From an uncultured Clostridia bacterium (GTDB taxonomy: Bacteria; Bacillota; Clostridia; Oscillospirales; Acutalibacteraceae): a DNA stretch of 56,722 bases. Location: positions 1-56,722 of the forward strand of contig CAMVQZ010000005.1 in the NCBI GenBank assembly GCA_947169745.1. Reading direction: 5' to 3'. Every line of letters starts with the position of its first letter. Position 1 is the stretch's first letter. Both the position numbers and the translations under genes were made by a program. A model generated the notes under the pieces. It saw only the letters and a program-made list of their open reading frames with translations. It searched no databases and had not been told where the DNA came from. Below are positions 50,502 to 56,722 of the stretch, piece after piece.

Positions 50502-51345
50502 TTTCCTTCTCCTTTCCACCCTGCAGGCAAATTACAACAAACAGGCAGAATACCGCCACTGCAATTGCAGCGAGGACCCATATCCGGGTGTCTCCTGTCT
50601 GAACAGAATCATCCGGAGACGATACGCCGCCTGATACAAGGCTTGTATCGTCACTGCTTTTCCGGGAACTTTCGGAGCTGCCGGAAGATGACTCATAACT
50701 GCTGCTTTCAATTTCGGATGTATCTGAATCATCACTCTCTTCATCCGAGGAAGGGTTACTGCTGTTTGTGTCGCCCGACCAGCGGGTCTTGGGTTCCGAC
50801 AGAACTTCACTCTTCCAAAATGTTTTTCCGTCCTTGATTTCAGGAAACGGAACAGATATCAGATACGGTGCAAAATGTTCATAATCTTCGCTTATACCCG
50901 AAGAGGACTTTTGCCTTACAAGATACATACCATCCTTAAGCTCACTGAAAGAGGCCATTCCCTTTCGGTCTGTGATACAGAAGCCATCAGCGCCTGAAGC
51001 AATTGCGTCGATATTTTCTGCAAGCTGTATCATTTTCTCTACAGTAATATTTCTGAATGTGATATCTTCTCCGTTTTTCATTTTTCTCACAGAAGCATAT
51101 TCCGGAAGAAGGGAGTAACCTACTGTTCTGATTCCGTTCGTTTCGTCTATGTCTGCAACTCTGACTATTTCTATCCCAGCATCCGGCAGCGGTTTTTCAA
51201 CTCCGTTTATCTGAACATAATAGTGGATATTCAGTGTATTGCCGTCCTGATCGTTTCCGGCTGCATGCGCCGGATGTACAGTCAGAAGGTTAAACAGTAA
51301 TATAAACGCCAGCATTATAATCGTGGAACTTATCTTTTTTTTCAC
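50494..51345 (-). CDS. Minor pilin-like surface protein, VQTGD anchor
   Basis: 283 residues. Signal peptide (about 1-29), a Cna-B-like domain (IEIVRVADIDETNGIRTVGYSLLPEYASV, GMASFSELKDGMYLVRQ), a Ser/Glu/Asp linker, then DDSVQTGDTRIW, a membrane segment and QGGKEKENE. There is no LPxTG; VQTGD may be a sortase-motif variant. Between class C sortase and adhesin, it is probably the basal or accessory pilin. 3 bp from the sortase stop. Confidence 0.75.
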   Translation of the reverse strand: MKKKISSTIIMLAFILLFNLLTVHPAHAAGNDQDGNTLNIHYYVQINGVEKPLPDAGIEIVRVADIDETNGIRTVGYSLLPEYASVRKMKNGEDITFRNITVEKMIQLAENIDAIASGADGFCITDRKGMASFSELKDGMYLVRQKSSSGISEDYEHFAPYLISVPFPEIKDGKTFWKSEVLSEPKTRWSGDTNSSNPSSDEESDDSDTSEIESSSYESSSGSSESSRKSSDDTSLVSGGVSSPDDSVQTGDTRIWVLAAIAVAVFCLFVVICLQGGKEKENE

Positions 51346-51348
51346 ATT

Positions 51349-52251
51349 TCATCGTTCCTTTCTGTCAGATCCTGCTTTTTCAATAATGCGTTTTATGACT
51401 ATGATCAGACTAATTAGAATCACAAAAGCCATAAATCCCATAAGTACCAATACCGATGGCTCTAAAACTAAATGATGCTCACCCGTGGTGACCCTGCCGT
51501 CTTTGACATTTTGTTTCTCATCAAAAGGTATACGTCTGCCGGTTATCAGAAGGCGGTGCGTATTAACACCGTAAGGCTCACATGTAACGAGAGTCACAAG
51601 ATCCTTTCCGTCTTCTATCATGAGATCACCGACTTCATGGGGAAGTACAATATCTGTTTTATACACCTGATAGGCAAGTGTATGACCATAGATATGGATG
51701 TAGAAGTTGTCCCCGTTTTTAAGGCGGTCAAGATTTGAGAAAAATTTTTGGTTCGGAAGCCCTCTGTGGCCAGTCAGTACACTGTGAGTACTGTCCCCTC
51801 CTACCGGAAGGGAGCTTCCATGAATGTGACCTATACCAGTGCCTAAAGATACATCGTTTGAGTAATGATAAATCGGTTCCAACACATCTATTACCGGAAT
51901 TTCTATATAACACATAACTCCGTTGTTCATTGTATTGAGAATTGATTCGTAATATTTATCTGGTTCGTATTCTGCGTCTGTTACTATATTTCTTCCTTGA
52001 ACGTAAAGCTTCTTATTGTAGTCCGATGCTTCCTTCAACTCATTCTCATATGCCTCTGTATCACCATTTCTTACGATTTCGTTATACTCAGCAATAAGCT
52101 GAGAGCTTCTGTAGCTATTCCATCTGTCACTGATAACAGGATACATAAGCACCAATGTGCATATAAGAAAACCCAGAACAGAAATTATTGTTATCACTCT
52201 TTTTACGATTTTTTTATTATGCTTTATTTCCCGCTTTCCTTCTTCGGGCAT
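51349..52251 (-). CDS. srtC: Class C (pilin-polymerising) sortase
   Basis: 300 residues. N- and C-terminal membrane segments, which is usual for class C. Catalytic residues: His in HSVLTGHRGLP, Cys in TLVTCEPYGVNTHR, Arg in LLITGRR. GTGIGHIHGSSLPVGG also matches. The lid segment, normally with a DP(F/W) motif, reads VTDAEYEPDKYY. Chosen ATG at 52251 has AAGGTG upstream; a GTG nine bases earlier is unsupported. Joins the major pilin through its LPSTG to a lysine of the next subunit. Confidence 0.9.
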   Translation of the reverse strand: MPEEGKREIKHNKKIVKRVITIISVLGFLICTLVLMYPVISDRWNSYRSSQLIAEYNEIVRNGDTEAYENELKEASDYNKKLYVQGRNIVTDAEYEPDKYYESILNTMNNGVMCYIEIPVIDVLEPIYHYSNDVSLGTGIGHIHGSSLPVGGDSTHSVLTGHRGLPNQKFFSNLDRLKNGDNFYIHIYGHTLAYQVYKTDIVLPHEVGDLMIEDGKDLVTLVTCEPYGVNTHRLLITGRRIPFDEKQNVKDGRVTTGEHHLVLEPSVLVLMGFMAFVILISLIIVIKRIIEKAGSDRKER

Positions 52252-52395
52252 AGGGAACACACACCTTTTCGTATACTTTAATTCTTCATCTTATTTGTTG
52301 CTCTTCAGGGTTTAATCTATTCGGGTAATAAACATAAACCGGAAACAACTTCCACATCCATATCTACAGTATTAATAATCTCATCATACAAACCA

Positions 52396-52437
52396 CTGCT
52401 GCAGGATCACAGATTATCTGTGAATATCCGGCAGCAG
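52396..52437 (-). other. Strong intercistronic stem-loop after the major pilin
   Basis: Nested stem in the 244-bp gap: CTGCTGC/GCAGCAG, GGAT/ATCC and CACAGA/TCTGTG, about 17 bp in all, with no T run on either strand. Likely protects the 3' end of the pilin message or partly stops transcription, giving more pilin than sortase. The rest of the gap shows no gene. Confidence 0.65.
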
Positions 52438-52495
52438 CTGAAGTCTGTATAAAACAATTATTATCTCAATATGATCCGAAGATCATGCCTGTAAC

Positions 52496-54253
52496 TCATT
52501 CCTCGCTGTCTGTATCTTCCTTTTTCTTTTTGTTCACAGCTATTATCACGCCAAGGAACAGAGTCATTCCTACTGCACCTATAGAAATAAACAAGAATGT
52601 ACCTGCTCCACCTGTTGAAGGCAGTGATGCCAGGTTTGTATTTACTATCTCTGCAGGAACAGTTGTATCCACAACAGTGTTTTCAACAGAGCCGTCTGCA
52701 GCAACTACCGGTGTATTGGTGTATGAAGCAGAACCAGCTGTTACAGAGTAAGCACCGGTTTCGCTGTCCTTGGATTTGATATCCATAGTATAGGAAGTCA
52801 TTATACCTTCATCATTCAGTGTTGCAGCTATTGTTATCTGATAATCTGTATCATTAAGAGTATATCCGGAGGGAGCAGTTGTCTCCTTGAGATAATAAAC
52901 ACCCTCGTCAAGTCCTGTAAAGGAGATATGACCGTTGGAATCGGATGTTGCAGTACCAACAGCCTGAGTCATTGCTGCATCTGAATACAGGGTAAACACA
53001 GCGCCTTCAAGTGGATACTTGCTCTTCTTACTCCTGTTATCAGAGGTTTCTTCAAACTCTTCTCCGGACTTTGTAACCTTGTTAAGCTCGTATGTGGTCT
53101 TACCGCCGTCTTCACCGTCCAGATCAGCATCAATACCAAATGTATAGTGGTATGTATGATCTGTAAGAGTCTTGTATGATGTAGAATCACTCGGGTTATT
53201 GCTGTATGTAAGAGTCGCCGTATTCTTATTTTCTGAGTAATTCAGACCAGCTGTATTCTGAACCACACTTGAATAAGTAATCTCAACAGTCTTTGCAGCA
53301 TTTGATCTGATATAGCTGTCTTTAAAGCTTACTGAGAAGGACACTGCCTGAGCCGCATCTGTTACTGTAAGACCGTCCTTATCCTTGAATACAACAGAAT
53401 AGGTTGTACTGTCTGCTGCTACAGTATCTCCTCCTACCTTGACTGCAAGACCTGTCAGTCCTGAAAACGCCTTAGGGTCAAGATTATCGTTTATTTCATA
53501 CTTAAGAGAACCCTCTGCATAGTCATCTGAATATGAGGGAATAGTCATTCTGTCGAGCTTGAAGCTTACAGTATCTCCGAATGCGATAGTATCACCATCG
53601 GTTTTCTTTGATTCGGCATTTACTCCGTTATGAGTGCTTCCTGTGATGCTTTTATCAAAGCCTGATGTGCTTGATTTAAGATATGCCTGAGTGGGGAAAT
53701 TAAAATATGAAGTCATATCCACAGTTCCGCCTGTTGCTGACGATGCAATCTGGTTAGCGTCTGTAATATTGACTGCAACCACGGCAGGGTTATAGACATA
53801 TGTGTCAGAATCCTCAACTATTACAATATACAGACCAGCTTCAACATCTGCAGTATAGCTTGTTCCGGATTTTGTCATCCTTATACCTGTAAGTGTAGTG
53901 CTGTCCGAAGAAATATTGTCTGCAATTGCCGTAACTTCAGCAGCAGTCGGTGCAGTCAGATCAGCTATGGGTGCGTTTGTGCTGTCACATAATGTATATG
54001 AAACCAGCTTGCCATCCTTGTATACACCCTTTGCAACCTGATAAGCAGTTACCTTTAAGGCTGACGATGTATCCATAACATCGCTTACAGTAATGGTTTT
54101 CTGAGTTGTTGCTGCCACGGTTGATGTCGCTGTCCAGTTTCCGTCTGTAATAACGGTATTAGCGGCCTGAACCGGAAGTGCCGCAAAACCTGATAGAGCA
54201 ACAAAAAGTAATGCGGTACTCAAAGCCTTTTTTGAATTTTTTCTTCTTTTCAC
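52496..54253 (-). CDS. Major pilin (SpaA/Cna-B isopeptide type, LPSTG)
   Basis: 585 residues from a GTG start with AAGGAG nine bases upstream. Signal KALSTALLFVALSGFAALPVQA. D-type backbone domains from about residue 30, then a Cna-B domain with the E-box YLKETTAPSGYTLND (isopeptide-catalysing Glu) and GAVFTLYSD. Anchor: LPSTGGAG, membrane segment and KKKKEDTDSEE. First gene of the operon and the natural shaft subunit for the adjacent class C sortase. A canonical pilin-motif lysine was not identified by eye. Confidence 0.9.
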   Translation of the reverse strand: MKRRKNSKKALSTALLFVALSGFAALPVQAANTVITDGNWTATSTVAATTQKTITVSDVMDTSSALKVTAYQVAKGVYKDGKLVSYTLCDSTNAPIADLTAPTAAEVTAIADNISSDSTTLTGIRMTKSGTSYTADVEAGLYIVIVEDSDTYVYNPAVVAVNITDANQIASSATGGTVDMTSYFNFPTQAYLKSSTSGFDKSITGSTHNGVNAESKKTDGDTIAFGDTVSFKLDRMTIPSYSDDYAEGSLKYEINDNLDPKAFSGLTGLAVKVGGDTVAADSTTYSVVFKDKDGLTVTDAAQAVSFSVSFKDSYIRSNAAKTVEITYSSVVQNTAGLNYSENKNTATLTYSNNPSDSTSYKTLTDHTYHYTFGIDADLDGEDGGKTTYELNKVTKSGEEFEETSDNRSKKSKYPLEGAVFTLYSDAAMTQAVGTATSDSNGHISFTGLDEGVYYLKETTAPSGYTLNDTDYQITIAATLNDEGIMTSYTMDIKSKDSETGAYSVTAGSASYTNTPVVAADGSVENTVVDTTVPAEIVNTNLASLPSTGGAGTFLFISIGAVGMTLFLGVIIAVNKKKKEDTDSEE

Positions 54254-54520
54254 GAGACATCTCTCCTTAAAAAAATATTATTTATTTCAAAGCACATCTT
54301 AATGACCTGCTCTAAAAAAACGGTATTGTTCCCCACCCGCAAATTGCGGACAGCGATTATTTTCAGAAAACAATGCCGCGCCCACGGTGACCTGCTTAAA
54401 GGAACACCCCAATCCTCGCTGGGCTTTGAGTTCATTTTAGCGTCCACAGAGTTCCTTGTTGAGCAAAGCATCATCCGAAAAAGTTCTTTTTGCGTTCTTT
54501 CGGCGTTCCGCTTTAAACAT
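54254..54520 (-). promoter_or_regulatory. Long structured 5' leader and putative promoter of the pilus operon
   Basis: A possible promoter (TTGTTT, 16 bp, TAATAA near 54515-54545) would give a 5' leader of about 250 nt. Within it, minus-strand AAGGAAC (about 54446-54452) can pair with GTTCCTT (about 54399-54405), and the same GTTCC can instead pair with GGGGAAC (about 54324-54330), just before ACCGTTTTTTT. CCGCA-ATT-TGCGG adds a small hairpin (54339-54351). Two exclusive pairings before a U tract suggest regulated termination. No known riboswitch class was recognised. Confidence 0.5.
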
Positions 54521-54835
54521 TATTACAATTTCCTATAAAATAAACAAATAATCTCATATATAATTGTGCTTTTTGCCCGAATTATTAAACATTCCCGATA
54601 TCAAGAGAACATCTCATACAACCAATGCGTTAAAAATATCAGATTATTCACCAAATTCCCCTTTGCATTACCTGTATAACAGCTTTGCACCATATGCCCG
54701 GTCTCTGTCAGCAAGCATATCTTTCACCGTCGTTGCAAATAAAAAAACTGCAAGGGACAGGCTGAAAAATCACCTGTTCCCTGCAGTTTGATATTATGTA
54801 TTATTCCGAAATCCGGTTGTCCGAATCATCTATAT

Positions 54836-56194
54836 TTATTCAGGTACTTCCCCTGCTATCTGACAAAGCGTGGCAAGAGTCCTCTCACCCCATGAATAGT
54901 TTTGCATATACTGACCGTGGAAACAATCAGTACACGTTTTATCCTTGACTATAAACTTATATAAGTCACAGTCAGCCACCGCCATATTAAGACTTCTTAC
55001 CCCCTTGTTATTTATAACGAGGTCCCCTATATCGTATTCATCCAGAGTTTCATGCATCCTCATCGCAACCTTACGGTAATTTGACATCACCTGTTTATCA
55101 GCAGGCTTATCCTCCCACAAATATGATATCGCTTCCTCTGCCGACAGGCTTCCGCCCCGCCTGTCAACCAGAACAGCAAGCAGTTCCTTTGATTTTGCAC
55201 TGGTAAATCTTATGGGTACACCGTTAACAAAAACATCAAAGCTTCCGAAGGTCCGTATCCATATTCTGCTGTTATTTCCGGGTATGAACGCCCCTCTTCC
55301 CACATGGATTTCATCGTCATCATTGGCGCCGGAATCATTTCCTATAATCCTGTCATAGATTATCTGATTTATTCTTTCCGTCGAATAGAGAACAGTGAAA
55401 ACACTGGTATTGTCACTGGAAGAAATAACCTTGACATAATACTTTCTGTTTACATCATTTTCGTCTTTAAGGATAAAAATTGAATTTTCACCCCTGAGAA
55501 CAGCATCAAAACTCTCCTTATCCACTCCCAGTCTGGAAATAAACTCTCCGGCAGTAATGCCGGCATCCGAAATAAAGACATATTCTCTTTCTGTCATCCT
55601 CATTCTGCGGAGAGCCTTTCTGCACAGAAATACCGGCATGATCTTGTCATCATTCACTTCAATAACAAAGCCCTCCATATTATTTTTATCCAATGCGGTG
55701 TTATAATAATTCCATAATTTTTTAACTATGTGTGACATAGATATATGTTCCTGAGGCGGTGTCGCATCAGTTATATCCCTGCCACATAACAGCACGTTGC
55801 TTCTGTTAAAAATAACAACGCTAGCCACATACTTTCTGGTGTCGCCGTTATCGAACTGAAAGTCATATACAGCCTGGATGACATAGTCTATCTCTTCTGG
55901 CTTTTCCATATCTTTAAGAGCGAGTATTTCCTCAAAAAAGCTTCTGGCCTTTTCACGGTCCTGAGGTAATACATAATTATTCAAAAAATAGTCATTGGCG
56001 CTTGCCAGTGTAAGCACCACATCATAAGAAATACCAATTGGCCTCTGTATGCTTTTATGGATACATTCGGCTGTTTCCTTTTCAAGATCGATCCTGATTA
56101 TAAAATTGTAGGAATTTTTCAAAGACTCAGTCTTTCTTTCGATCTCTTTTTGTTTTTCTTCATAGTCCTTGCTCAGTTTTTTATCATTATTCAA
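54836..56194 (-). CDS. Winged-helix (OmpR/SARP-type) regulator with PAS-like sensor region
   Basis: 452 residues from a TTG start at 56194 with GGAGGGG upstream. Residues 1-150 resemble a PAS-like module (SYNFIIRIDLEKETAECIHK, YDFQFDNGDTRKYVASVVIFNR). 150-300 are uncharacterised. From about 320 the OmpR-like DNA-binding domain reads IWIRTFGSFDVFVNGVPIRFTSAKSKELLAVLVDRRGGSLSAEEAISYLWEDKP, as in SARP/BTAD-type regulators. It precedes and faces the same way as the pilus operon, so it is a candidate pilus regulator. Signal unknown. Confidence 0.78.
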   Translation of the reverse strand: MNNDKKLSKDYEEKQKEIERKTESLKNSYNFIIRIDLEKETAECIHKSIQRPIGISYDVVLTLASANDYFLNNYVLPQDREKARSFFEEILALKDMEKPEEIDYVIQAVYDFQFDNGDTRKYVASVVIFNRSNVLLCGRDITDATPPQEHISMSHIVKKLWNYYNTALDKNNMEGFVIEVNDDKIMPVFLCRKALRRMRMTEREYVFISDAGITAGEFISRLGVDKESFDAVLRGENSIFILKDENDVNRKYYVKVISSSDNTSVFTVLYSTERINQIIYDRIIGNDSGANDDDEIHVGRGAFIPGNNSRIWIRTFGSFDVFVNGVPIRFTSAKSKELLAVLVDRRGGSLSAEEAISYLWEDKPADKQVMSNYRKVAMRMHETLDEYDIGDLVINNKGVRSLNMAVADCDLYKFIVKDKTCTDCFHGQYMQNYSWGERTLATLCQIAGEVPE

Positions 56195-56456
56195 TCTAAT
56201 ACCCCTCCTGATGATCCGAAAATCAATAACAGAAAATAACGCAAAAATGATAAAAGACTGAAAAACAATTTAGAATATTGCTCAACAGAAACAATTAAGT
56301 ATTTCACGTTCACGTCCTTATGTTATACATTATAACGCAAAAAACGTTCCTTTTTTATCGACCTGTGGTAACTTTCTGGTGCCGTTCGCGTTCCGGAATC
56401 GTTCTACACCTCTTTAATTATATCACATTTTTTGGTTTTATCAACTGCCGGCTGAA
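56195..56456. other. Upstream region of the regulator
   Basis: AT-rich; contains GTTATA-ATG-TATAAC (about 56320-56334), a palindrome that includes a TATAAT -10 on the minus strand. No gene seen. Confidence 0.5.
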
Positions 56457-56582
56457 TTAGTGCGTGCTCGCACTGAGCGATTCGCGTTATCGCTCATTCC
56501 ATTCGCTCGGTCGTGCGTACATATACTTTCGTGACGCGGCATCCGGCGCTCACCGCCTCAGACAATACTCCCACCCTCCGCC
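56457..56582 (+). repeat. Dispersed palindromic repeat, copy G
   Basis: GTGCGTGCTCGCACTGAGCG, ATTCGCGTTATCGCTCATTC, CATTCGCTCGGTCGTGCGTACATATAC, then GGCATCCGGCGCTCACCGCC and CAGACAATACTCCCACCCT. GAGCGAT-TCGCGTT-ATCGCTC is a 7-bp hairpin at its core. Confidence 0.85.
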
Positions 56583-56681
56583 GCCGCAGCCCTTACGGGC
56601 TGCTTTTCGCGGCTTGTTTACTTTGACTTCTGGCTTTTCAATCTTCTGACAGCAAGCGCCTGTTTCTCCCAGAATTATTTT

Positions 56682-56722
56682 AGCAGCGTGACGCTGCACC
56701 CTTGTTCGCGTTATCGCTCGCT
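56682..56722 (+). repeat. Dispersed palindromic repeat, copy H (cut by window end)
   Basis: GCAGCGTGACGCTGCACCC then TTGTTCGCGTTATCGCTCG, matching the start of copy A. Confidence 0.75.

Noticed and set aside
54254-54520. c-di-GMP-I riboswitch in the pilin leader
   Set aside because: GGACGC and AAAGCC words occur but are split by about 12 bases and the conserved tetraloop-receptor order is missing.
1-56722. CRISPR arrays, rRNA, phage or IS transposase genes, T-box leaders
   Set aside because: No regularly spaced repeats with unique spacers, no rRNA sequence, no transposase or integrase motifs and no T-box consensus were found by eye.

Overview
The window looks like a chromosomal segment of a low-to-mid GC, strictly anaerobic, gut-type Firmicute, most likely Ruminococcus or a near relative in the Oscillospiraceae. 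The basis is the AGGAGG-type ribosome sites, the four-subunit 2-oxoacid:ferredoxin oxidoreductase, a HydE-like radical SAM enzyme, a 2-hydroxyacyl-CoA dehydratase-type module, an LPxTG/class C sortase pilus and BspA-like repeats. The species call is inference. About 45 genes are readable. Most run on the minus strand, in a few long, tightly packed operons. The operons are separated by copies of a dispersed palindromic repeat.

Left half (about 1.6-24.6 kb): a sulfur region in three minus-strand units. (i) 24.5->19.2 kb: GshA-type ligase, class II glutamine amidotransferase, GCS2-type ligase, HydE-like radical SAM protein, quinolinate synthase homologue. (ii) 18.9->11.3 kb: cysK, then a cysteine-codon leader peptide with a terminator/antiterminator, then a methyltransferase-MetK fusion, luxS, mccB, mccA, a LysR regulator and an amidohydrolase. 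(iii) 11.2->1.6 kb: a second Cys-rich leader with a terminator, then an ECF S component, a CC-repeat lipoprotein, an SsuABC/TauABC-like transporter, PorGDAB-type oxidoreductase, a PaaK-like acyl-CoA ligase and an aminotransferase. Units ii and iii carry LysR-type sites near -65. All three promoters carry a CCTA-N9-TAGG type palindrome. The simplest reading is a cysteine-responsive regulon that takes up a sulfur compound, routes methionine sulfur to cysteine (MetK, LuxS, MccA, MccB) and makes a gamma-glutamyl thiol-like product.

Middle (24.9-34.4 kb): a plus-strand envelope operon (GT2-GtrA fusion, phosphodiester glycosidase, small membrane protein), an LRR protein, a radical SAM/SPASM enzyme translationally coupled to a small Met/Pro-rich zinc-ribbon protein, and a lipoprotein/histidine kinase/response regulator operon.

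Right half: a six-gene operon (40.6->34.7 kb) holds a 2-hydroxyacyl-CoA dehydratase/double-cubane-like protein, a paralogue lacking the cluster cysteines, an activase, a membrane polyferredoxin, a CcdA-like membrane protein and an acidic Cys4 protein, behind a promoter with four 11-bp-spaced direct repeats. Two GNAT acetyltransferases follow on the plus strand. From 54.3 to 42.2 kb lies a pilus operon: major pilin, class C sortase, minor pilin-like protein and a 2,774-residue adhesin with 22 BspA-like repeats. It has a long structured leader and a candidate winged-helix regulator upstream.
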